DNA of 13,030 bases, taken from the NCBI GenBank assembly GCA_964506645.1, contig CAZDML010000055.1:1-13030 (forward strand). Direction: 5' to 3'. The notes below the pieces were generated by a model. It had not been told where the DNA came from. It was given only the letters and a program-made list of their open reading frames with translations, and ran no database searches. Source of the DNA: CAZDML01 sp964506645. Its GTDB lineage: Bacteria > Elusimicrobiota > Elusimicrobia > 2-01-FULL-59-12. Within the stretch, counting starts at the first letter, position 1; each line of letters begins with the position of its first letter. The position numbers were made by a program, and so were the translations under genes. This document shows, one piece after another, positions 7,315-13,030 of this stretch.

Positions 7315-8592
7315 TTATGGGTTAGGAGTTGTAGTATGCGGCGTGAAGATGAGGCGGATGGCGTCCGCCGTCGCTGTGCCGCGAATTTTTTCGTACGTCA
7401 TGAGTTCTACGATGCTTTTGGATGAGGCCAGAGGAAGATTAGAAATAGTTCCTAAATCCTGCCCTTGCAACGTCAAATACATTTTGGTGCCTTCCAGACG
7501 AAGTTCCATCGTGGTGTGGCGCGCGCGGTTCATTGTCCAGTCGAAACTGGCACGCGGTTTACGCTCGTGATTGGATTCGATTTCGACCAGCACTTTGTCT
7601 TCGGTCAGACCAATACGGATGCTTTCGCCTTTTTCTTTATCCGAGCGTAGCATGAGCCAGAACTCTCCGCTAGTCGGGACATAATCGAGCTGCAGTAAGT
7701 AGTCGGTAATCCCTTTTGTTCCGGTCCAGGCGACATATCCCGCACGCTTGTCTTCGGGGGCTTTTAAGGCAAAAGGAGGATTCACGGAAGAGGGGCGACT
7801 GTCCACTATGCCCAAGAGTCGGTCGCCCGCCTGGCGGACCGTGAGTTCGGACGTTCCTTGCGGAGGGATTTCGCTTAACAGGCGGTTCACAAATTCCTGG
7901 CTGTCCCAATTGATTTTGGCATACAGCCGTTTCAGTCCCTGAAATGAAACAGAATCGTTTAGGGATTGGCCCCATGTGGTTTCGTCCCAGGCGGGATTGA
8001 TGGAGTCCCCAAAGGTCATCGGTGTTTGGGAGTTGAGAAGGGCCAGCGATTTGTCGTGATAGGCTCCCACATCCCAATATTTGGAACGCTTCATCCAGTA
8101 AAGACTGTAATTGCTGAGAAAGCGGCGGTCTCCTTGCTGGAAATTAGCTGGAATAGTCCAAACGGCGGGAGTTTTGGTGCGCGACAAAATAGATGATGCC
8201 GCTTCATAGGTATGCCGGTAGGCCGGATCAAAAAGAAGAACGATGGTCTTAGGGGCTAGACGATGCCCTTGCCGGAGCGTCTCGTAGACATCGGATAGGC
8301 GTTTCACTTGATACCCTTCGTGTTTGAGCGCATCCAGCCAGCTGGAGAGGCGACGCTGATAAAACTGCACTTCCTTCGTTGTGTAGGGGGCTTCCGGGAG
8401 TTTAATGACTTGAAACCAGTTGACGGTGGTGGCCAACGGTATGGGGGGAGCGGCTTCTGGGGCTGTGTCGCGCAAAAGGACATGCGGGCGCCATTGGTAC
8501 CAGAACCAGGGGGTAAACCCAATAATCAGAAAGACCGCGACCGACAATAGGCGGCTCTGTTTTTCAGAAACAGCGGTCGAGGGCGTGGACAT
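7315..8592 (-). CDS. Membrane-anchored degenerate polysaccharide-deacetylase-like protein with C-terminal beta-sandwich
   Basis: The protein has 425 residues. I chose the ATG at 8592 because it overlaps the upstream synthase stop (TAATG), which implies translational coupling. A longer open frame to 8775 would run inside the synthase gene. A basic N-terminus and hydrophobic helix (about 14-31) make an uncleaved anchor or signal. Residues about 55-200 follow the NodB fold pattern (NWFQVIKLP..., then IVLLFDPAYRHTYEAA). In that motif the usual TFDDG-type Asp pair has become FDP (Pro123 for the second Asp), and the His motif is DVGAYHDKS, lacking the HxxxH-type pair. It should not bind the metal or deacetylate. 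Residues about 283-415 are strand-rich with WTGTKGITDYLLQLDY and FWLMLRS, resembling LamG/DUF1080-like carbohydrate-binding sandwiches. The likely role is binding or guiding the nascent polysaccharide in the periplasm. The specific function is unproven. Confidence 0.85.
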   Translation of the reverse strand: MSTPSTAVSEKQSRLLSVAVFLIIGFTPWFWYQWRPHVLLRDTAPEAAPPIPLATTVNWFQVIKLPEAPYTTKEVQFYQRRLSSWLDALKHEGYQVKRLSDVYETLRQGHRLAPKTIVLLFDPAYRHTYEAASSILSRTKTPAVWTIPANFQQGDRRFLSNYSLYWMKRSKYWDVGAYHDKSLALLNSQTPMTFGDSINPAWDETTWGQSLNDSVSFQGLKRLYAKINWDSQEFVNRLLSEIPPQGTSELTVRQAGDRLLGIVDSRPSSVNPPFALKAPEDKRAGYVAWTGTKGITDYLLQLDYVPTSGEFWLMLRSDKEKGESIRIGLTEDKVLVEIESNHERKPRASFDWTMNRARHTTMELRLEGTKMYLTLQGQDLGTISNLPLASSKSIVELMTYEKIRGTATADAIRLIFTPHTTTPNP

Positions 8593-10220
8593 TAGCGCGT
8601 ACCCCAGTGATTGCGTGAAGCCGTAGCGATCGCATAGTACGTTTGCCAGGACAAGAAGCCCACATACAAGAAGGTAAAAATCAGGCTGTGGTACCAGTAG
8701 CGTGAGCGCGTATGGTAGTAGAACAAACAAGCCAGGAAAACGTTGACCAGTGCAAGGCCGGCGACGTAGGGCCACGCATTGGCCGCTGTAAACGCTGGAA
8801 TGAAGATCAGTGCGCGCAGCGCAACAAGCGGGGATAAGAGTGTCAGGACGATCCCGAAATAATAGGGGAGCGCGGCGAGAGGATGTTTCTTGTACATGAT
8901 CTGGACGGCGACCAGCGTCTCGCGTGCCCAGGATTTCTTCCAGCGCAGTTGTTGGCGGAAGAACACCTTCCAGGTGGCAGGGACATACGTGCGCACGATG
9001 GCCCCGTTGTGGAAAAGCACTTTGTATTTGCGAAGGATAAAGTTGGTGAGGCTGCGGTCGTCTCCGAACGTGGCTTTAGTGCCCAGAAAAGTTTGATGTT
9101 CCCAAGCGTCGAGAACGTTGAGTACGGCTTCCTTACGGTAGGCGGAGAACGGGCCGGGACAGCAGCTGACGGCATCAAAAACACTTTCAGCCGCTTTCAT
9201 AATGCGCTGAGACACATAGTATCGGACCGATTCCATCTTGGAGATCAGGTTGCCATCTTCCACAATGACCATGCAGTGGCCGGCTACCGCGCCTACTTTT
9301 TTATCGACAAACGGCTGAACCAGTCGGTAGACGCCTTCAGAATCAATGAAGCTGTCAGAATCAATATAGACCAGGATGTCGCCTTTGGCTCGGCGTGCGC
9401 CTAGGGCCATGGCGTGGCGCTTCCCGCGGTTTTCCGGGAAGCGGAAAATGCTCAGGAGAGGATATTCCTTTTGAAGTGGTTGCAGGACATCCCACGTTTT
9501 ATCGGTAGACCCGTCATCCACCACCAGAACTTCGAGTTGTTCTTTGGGGTAGCGCGCCGCAAAGCAGTGACGCACTGTTTCAGCGATATGGGCTTCTTCA
9601 TTTTTGGCGGCCACAATAATCGTTACGGAGGGGGTAATTCCGTTATCCTTGGGTTCCCTATAAAAGAGTGAAAGCAGAACTTTTGAGAAAATGTAGATGC
9701 TGACCACTACGCTGTAGGCTTGAAAGAAGGGGGCATACCAAAACCACTGCAGGTTTCTTACCTTTAGGAAAAGGATGTTGGCTGCCAGCATGATAGCCGC
9801 CACGGCAATGGCCGCTCGCAAAAGCTTGGTGTTTTCGTGGGTTTGGGCTTCTTCTATCAGGGTATCAAACCGAATTCCATAGAGATTGGGTTGATTGGAA
9901 AGGGTCGGAGCGCGGACAATCGTACCGCGGACGGTGCAAATGGGGGATTCGGCTAAAGTCGATATATTTTTTGAGGATATATGCCAGCGGAGGGAGATGT
10001 GGTCGCCGATGCTCAGTAGAGAGCCTTTGGAAAGCTCAATACAGGCCCCTTTGGACCCGTAATCATGCAAAACAGCATCAAAAGAGCGAGATCCACGCCA
10101 GGTTTTGGCTTTGACTATGGCACTGGTCAGACAGCCCGCTCGGGAATAGCGGCGTTGGTCTTCAGGCCATGAAAGAGTGCCTTCCGAGGGGGAGGTCGAT
10201 CCTGTGGGTGTTCCGCTCAT
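8592..10220 (-). CDS. PilZ-domain family 2 glycosyltransferase (processive exopolysaccharide synthase, HasA/NodC/PgaC-like)
   Basis: The protein has 542 residues from the ATG at 10220, chosen because GGAG lies 5 bases upstream; an ATG at 10274 lacks such a site. The N-terminal PilZ domain (about 20-125) shows the RxxxR motif RRYSR (23-27), but the second motif is DYGSKGAC (53-60), where the usual Ser of D/NxSxxG is Gly. Two TM helices follow (about 135-153 and 163-185). The GT2 domain (about 197-430) has DDGSTD (235-240), DSDS (287-290), CPGPFSAYR (354-362), GDDR (386-389) and QQLRW (423-427). That set is typical of hyaluronan, chitin and poly-GlcNAc synthases. Several C-terminal TM helices (about 447-530) would form the translocation channel. 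The sugar polymerised cannot be read from sequence, but deacetylase-like partners downstream favour an N-acetylhexosamine. It is the first gene of the operon; the PilZ domain suggests c-di-GMP activation, assuming the altered motif still binds. Confidence 0.92.
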   Translation of the reverse strand: MSGTPTGSTSPSEGTLSWPEDQRRYSRAGCLTSAIVKAKTWRGSRSFDAVLHDYGSKGACIELSKGSLLSIGDHISLRWHISSKNISTLAESPICTVRGTIVRAPTLSNQPNLYGIRFDTLIEEAQTHENTKLLRAAIAVAAIMLAANILFLKVRNLQWFWYAPFFQAYSVVVSIYIFSKVLLSLFYREPKDNGITPSVTIIVAAKNEEAHIAETVRHCFAARYPKEQLEVLVVDDGSTDKTWDVLQPLQKEYPLLSIFRFPENRGKRHAMALGARRAKGDILVYIDSDSFIDSEGVYRLVQPFVDKKVGAVAGHCMVIVEDGNLISKMESVRYYVSQRIMKAAESVFDAVSCCPGPFSAYRKEAVLNVLDAWEHQTFLGTKATFGDDRSLTNFILRKYKVLFHNGAIVRTYVPATWKVFFRQQLRWKKSWARETLVAVQIMYKKHPLAALPYYFGIVLTLLSPLVALRALIFIPAFTAANAWPYVAGLALVNVFLACLFYYHTRSRYWYHSLIFTFLYVGFLSWQTYYAIATASRNHWGTR

Positions 10221-10225
10221 AGTGT

Positions 10226-10229
10226 CTCC
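10226..10229 (-). promoter_or_regulatory. Ribosome-binding site fixing the PilZ-GT2 start
   Basis: On the minus strand GGAG lies 5 bases before the ATG at 10220. The alternative in-frame ATG at 10274 is preceded only by AT-rich sequence without a purine tract. The extra 18 residues it would add have no recognisable feature. Confidence 0.7.
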
Positions 10230-10319
10230 GTTGTAAAAGTGCCCCCCCTCCAGGGGTTTCCAATAGGGTGCCATACTGCGGTGTTAAATAAAATGGAGCT
10301 TAGGGCTAAATAAATACAA

Positions 10320-10352
10320 CTGATAGACCTAGGAATTTTTTGGGTCTATCAG
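10320..10352. repeat. Inverted repeat, 10-bp perfect arms
   Basis: CTGATAGACC (10320-10329) and GGTCTATCAG (10343-10352) are perfect reverse complements around 13 bases; one wobble pair and one further A-T pair extend the stem. The stem is not GC-rich and is not followed by a T-run, so it does not look like an intrinsic terminator. It lies 100 bp upstream of the synthase start. A related half-site, AGACCCAA, recurs at 10405-10412. A regulator-binding site or leader hairpin is plausible. Confidence 0.7.
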
Positions 10353-10461
10353 AGATTACTATGACATTAGGTTTGGGGTGTTGATTAGAAATGTCGGTGA
10401 ATTCAGACCCAACGGTTCAGGAACCCCTCGCACGAATAGTATACTTTTTTTCACAAACAAT

Positions 10462-10491
10462 TTGACCCGTTGCACAAAAATTCTGTAGACT
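10462..10491 (+). promoter_or_regulatory. Putative sigma70-like promoter of the Rieske/cytochrome b operon
   Basis: TTGACC (10462-10467, 5 of 6) and TAGACT (10486-10491, 4 of 6) are separated by 18 bp. Transcription would start near 10498, leaving a leader of about 54 bases. A GAGAGG at 10521-10526 is too far from the ATG at 10552 to be a normal Shine-Dalgarno. Confidence 0.4.
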
Positions 10492-10551
10492 TCACCCCGT
10501 AGTTATTCCCAATTTATTTAGAGAGGCAATTTCACTTTTCCGTGGTTCGTA

Positions 10552-11112
10552 ATGGCTGATCCCACACCTGCACAACCTTCGACCTCCTCAGCGGCCCCTA
10601 GCCTCGTTGATCAAGAGATGTCGCGTCGCTCCTTCCTGAAATTTGGATGGGCAGCGTTTGTCGGTTTTCTGGCGACCAGCGCGGGTTCAACCCTGCGATT
10701 TATTTTCCCCAATGTGTTGTATGAGCCCCCCGAAACGTTTAAAGCGGGGAAGCTAGAAGATTATTCGGAGGGTGTTTCCACCCGCTGGACCAAAGCACAG
10801 CGGGTCTGGATGATCCGTACCCCCCAGGGCATATACGCCATGTGGGCCCGGTGTACGCATCTGGGGTGTACCCCGAACTGGTTCCAGGCCGAAAACCGTT
10901 TTCGTTGTCCCTGTCACGGATCTAACTACACACCGCAGGGCGATGTCATTGCGGGCCCAGCGCCCAAACCGATGTATCGCTGTGCGATTCGCCTTCTGCC
11001 CTCTGGGGATATCCTTGTTGATAAAAGTATTTTGGAAAACCGCCCTGGTCTGCGCGATAAATCGCAATTCTTTGTTGCTTTAAACGGCTCCAGCAGCTCG
11101 GCGAAAGCATAA
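10552..11112 (+). CDS. Rieske [2Fe-2S] iron-sulfur protein of a bc/b6f-type complex
   Basis: The protein has 186 residues. It carries the high-potential iron-sulfur cluster that takes electrons from quinol at the Qo site of cytochrome b and passes them to a c-type cytochrome. The cluster motifs are CTHLGC (101-106) and CPCHGS (119-124), each supplying one Cys and one His ligand; the extra Cys of each motif would form the stabilising disulfide. The N-terminus has a twin-arginine motif SRRSFLK (24-30) followed by a hydrophobic helix (about 31-53), as expected for Tat-exported, membrane-anchored Rieske proteins. A Ser/Pro/Ala-rich leader of about 20 residues precedes it. The gene lies 6 bp before the cytochrome b gene and is the first gene of the operon. 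No strong Shine-Dalgarno is visible, and I saw no better in-frame start upstream. Confidence 0.95.
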   Translation: MADPTPAQPSTSSAAPSLVDQEMSRRSFLKFGWAAFVGFLATSAGSTLRFIFPNVLYEPPETFKAGKLEDYSEGVSTRWTKAQRVWMIRTPQGIYAMWARCTHLGCTPNWFQAENRFRCPCHGSNYTPQGDVIAGPAPKPMYRCAIRLLPSGDILVDKSILENRPGLRDKSQFFVALNGSSSSAKA

Positions 11113-11118
11113 TCTTCC

Positions 11119-12771
11119 ATGAAACTTCCTTTTAATTTGCCGCCGATTCCCAAGCCTGAAGAACTCAAAAAACAGATCATCGATTCCCAGATCTGGCGTT
11201 CGATGTTCCGCGGCGGGGTGTGGAAAGATACACCGCGTGACCGCGCTCAACACATCCTGGGCAACGTTTGGCTTCACCTACATCCGTCCCGTGTTCGTAA
11301 ACATGCCACAAAATTCACCTATACGTTCGGCTTGGGGGGGTTGTCCTTTTTCCTCTTTTTAGTTTTGACAGTCACTGGTATCTTGTTGATGTTCTACTAT
11401 CGGCCGTCGGTCGATTTGGCTTACCGTGATATGAAGGACTTGGAATATGCCGTCAGCATGGGCTGGTTCATCCGTGCCATGCACCGTTGGGCGGCACATT
11501 CGATGGTGCTCATCGTCATTTTGCATATGGTTCGAGTCTTTTTAACGGGTTCTTATAAATCACCACGCGAGTTCAATTGGGCGATCGGTGTTATTCTTCT
11601 GGTCTTAACCCTACTCTTGTCGTTTACCGGATACCTGCTTCCCTGGGATCAACTGGCGCTCTGGGCGGTTACAGTCGGTACGAATATGGCGGCGGCTTCC
11701 CCCGGACTGGGGAACGAAGGTCCGTTTGCTCTCCTGACTCGTCATAATGATGTTCGTTTCGTTCTTTTGGGTGGCACAACCGTCGGCGCGAACACATTGC
11801 TTCGCTTTTACGTGCTTCATTGCGTGTTCGTCCCTGTGGTTGCTGGTGCGTTCATGATCGTCCACTTCTGGCGCGTCCGCAAAGATACGTTCTCAGGTCC
11901 GATCATTAAACCGGAAGAAATTCCCAATGATAAAGTCGATACCTGGCCACATCTTGTCGTTCGCGAATACATCGGAGCCATCTTGTGTTTAGTGGTGCTG
12001 TCTCTTTGGTCGCTTGTGATGAAAGCGCCACTCGAAGAGATTGCTAATCCGACAGTAACACCCAATCCTTCCAAAGCGCCCTGGTATTTCACAGGCTTAC
12101 AGGAACTTCTCGTTTATTTTGACCCCTGGCTCGCTGGGGTTGTCCTACCGACACTGATTATGGTCGGACTCATGGCTATTCCTTATCTCGATCCGGATAA
12201 AAATCGTGGTGTGGGTCGTTACGATTTTAAGGCTCGCCCTTTTGCCATGATCAATTTCTTGTTTGGCCTCGGTATGTGGTTCGGTCTCATTGTGATTGGG
12301 AGCTTCTTGCGCGGCCCGAACTGGGATATTTATTGGCCCTGGGAAAGTTGGCACATTCACAAAGCGCCACCCCCTGCGACGTGGAGTTTGCCGTTGTGGG
12401 CAGGATTAGGGGTCTTGGTGCTTTATTTCGTTGGCGGTATGGTGCTTCCGCGTCTTGGAAAAGCAGATTTTGAATGGAAAAAAGCCTTAAAGACCGGTGC
12501 CTTTGTGCTGTTGGGTCTTGGCGCGTTCGTCCGAGTCATTGCACCGGTGCACTGGGATCAGGTGGGCTGGCTCATATTTTTTGGTTATGTCTACTACATC
12601 ATGGGCATTCTCGTGCCGCGCCGTTATCTGGGCGGGCTCGATAAAGTGCGATATGCCATGACCATGCTGCTCACGCTGATGATGTTGGGCGTGCTTATGA
12701 AGATGGGGGTTCGTCTGGGTTTCCATATTAAGTACGTGCTCACCATCCCAGCCGTTAACTTTAATATCTAA
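11119..12771 (+). CDS. Cytochrome b (fused b6 / subunit IV type) with long C-terminal extension
   Basis: The protein has 550 residues and is the integral membrane quinol-oxidising subunit of complex III. Haem ligands are His122 and His136 in helix B (MHRWAAHSMVLIVILH) and His234 and His249 in helix D. The 14 residues between the helix D ligands, and the RVFLTGSYKSPREFNW segment, are b6-like rather than mitochondrial-like. SFTGYLLPWDQ (168-178) is a conserved b-type segment. The subunit IV-like half contains KAPWYFTGLQELL (319-331) at the Qo site, where PEWY is usual; the Glu position is Pro. After the normal core (about 400 residues) there are about 150 more residues with roughly four hydrophobic helices (about 422-442, 460-473, 482-500 and 512-530), seen in some bacterial complexes. 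The stop overlaps the next start (TAATG). Probable genes of the same complex lie on both sides. Confidence 0.95.
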   Translation: MKLPFNLPPIPKPEELKKQIIDSQIWRSMFRGGVWKDTPRDRAQHILGNVWLHLHPSRVRKHATKFTYTFGLGGLSFFLFLVLTVTGILLMFYYRPSVDLAYRDMKDLEYAVSMGWFIRAMHRWAAHSMVLIVILHMVRVFLTGSYKSPREFNWAIGVILLVLTLLLSFTGYLLPWDQLALWAVTVGTNMAAASPGLGNEGPFALLTRHNDVRFVLLGGTTVGANTLLRFYVLHCVFVPVVAGAFMIVHFWRVRKDTFSGPIIKPEEIPNDKVDTWPHLVVREYIGAILCLVVLSLWSLVMKAPLEEIANPTVTPNPSKAPWYFTGLQELLVYFDPWLAGVVLPTLIMVGLMAIPYLDPDKNRGVGRYDFKARPFAMINFLFGLGMWFGLIVIGSFLRGPNWDIYWPWESWHIHKAPPPATWSLPLWAGLGVLVLYFVGGMVLPRLGKADFEWKKALKTGAFVLLGLGAFVRVIAPVHWDQVGWLIFFGYVYYIMGILVPRRYLGGLDKVRYAMTMLLTLMMLGVLMKMGVRLGFHIKYVLTIPAVNFNI

Positions 12772-13030
12772 TGCTGAAACGACTTTTCCTCTGGGGCAAC
12801 GTCATTCTTCTGGTGTTGATCGTCATCGCTTTTGCGATGGACCAATTCCGGCCGTGGATGCCGTATCAGAAAACATACCGCGCAATGCAGGTGGCTGAAG
12901 AACCTGATCCGCTCGTAAAAAAAAGCATCGCATCCCGCGGCATTGAAATTAAGCAGATCGTTACGCCTGACCTGGTCCAGGTTGACCGCTGCATCACTTG
13001 TCACCAGGGGATGGACTCGCTGAACACGCC
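12771..13030 (+). CDS. Membrane-anchored c-type cytochrome, truncated by the window edge
   Basis: The first 86 residues are visible; the ATG at 12771 shares its A with the TAA stop of cytochrome b. A hydrophobic helix (about 5-23) after MLKR acts as a signal or anchor. It is followed by a periplasmic segment and one haem c binding site, CITCH (74-78). Position directly after Rieske and cytochrome b suggests it is the cytochrome c subunit that accepts electrons from the Rieske protein. The single site so far does not exclude further haem motifs beyond the edge. The gene is incomplete at its 3' end, so its length and total haem number are unknown. Confidence 0.9.
   Translation, partial: MLKRLFLWGNVILLVLIVIAFAMDQFRPWMPYQKTYRAMQVAEEPDPLVKKSIASRGIEIKQIVTPDLVQVDRCITCHQGMDSLNT

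Larger units (their letters stand above)
10221..10551. other. Divergent intergenic regulatory region between the exopolysaccharide and bc operons
   Basis: No convincing ORF or RNA gene is visible in these 331 bases. The region is AT-rich and contains a 10-bp-arm inverted repeat (10320-10352), a 12-bp palindrome GGTTCAGGAACC (10414-10425) and an 8-bp palindrome AGTATACT (10438-10445). The last includes TATACT, a good -10 sequence, on both strands. A promoter-like pair for the Rieske operon lies at 10462-10491. Transcription of the synthase operon probably starts within this region and gives a long leader, but I could not assign a clear -35/-10 pair. Confidence 0.7.

Noticed and set aside
8593..8775. 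Longer 486-residue version of the pseudo-deacetylase starting at 8775
   Set aside because: The extra 61 residues lie in another frame of the synthase C-terminal coding sequence. The ATG at 8592 overlaps the synthase stop as TAATG, a typical coupled start.
10320..10352. Intrinsic terminator for either divergent operon
   Set aside because: The stem is AT-rich, the T-run lies in the loop rather than after the stem, and it lies upstream of both divergent genes, not downstream of either.

Overview
The window reads as Gram-negative chromosomal DNA of moderate GC content (roughly 50-55% by eye). It carries an outer-membrane beta-barrel protein, twin-arginine export and a Rieske/cytochrome b/c-type cytochrome operon. 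The b6-like cytochrome b with a long C-terminal extension, followed by an anchored CxxCH cytochrome, fits a respiratory chemolithotroph. Nitrospirota is my best guess, but this rests on gene style rather than on any comparison I could run. I see no rRNA, tRNA, CRISPR array or insertion sequence.

Layout. (1) Positions 2-1195 (+): an unrecognised membrane protein, possibly cut by the left edge, with two related transmembrane hairpins. (2) 1256-2422 (-): an AAA_14/DUF4143 ATPase whose promoter lies inside a near-perfect 35-bp palindrome and whose mRNA is probably leaderless. (3) 2517-4199 (+): a fusion of a GATase1-like domain, one membrane helix and a GH18 glycosidase domain. (4) 10220 down to 4202 (-): a three-gene exopolysaccharide operon. 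It encodes an N-terminal PilZ plus GT2 synthase resembling hyaluronan, chitin and poly-GlcNAc synthases, an inactivated deacetylase-like protein with a beta-sandwich tail, and a 1034-residue TPR/CE4-deacetylase/outer-membrane-barrel fusion. (5) 10221-10551: a divergent regulatory region with several dyads. (6) 10552 to the right edge (+): Rieske protein, cytochrome b and the start of an anchored c-type cytochrome, forming a bc/b6f-type complex III.

How the genes may work together. The synthase would polymerise and translocate a beta-linked, probably N-acetylated, polysaccharide across the inner membrane under c-di-GMP control. The pseudo-deacetylase would bind or guide the chain in the periplasm. 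The large fusion would deacetylate it and export it through its own barrel, doing in one chain what PgaA and PgaB do separately. The convergent GH18 protein, whose stop lies 2 bp from the operon's last stop, is a candidate trimming hydrolase. This compact Pga-like locus with rearranged domains is the best candidate here for an undescribed system. The bc operon is transcribed divergently from it and is probably functionally unrelated.
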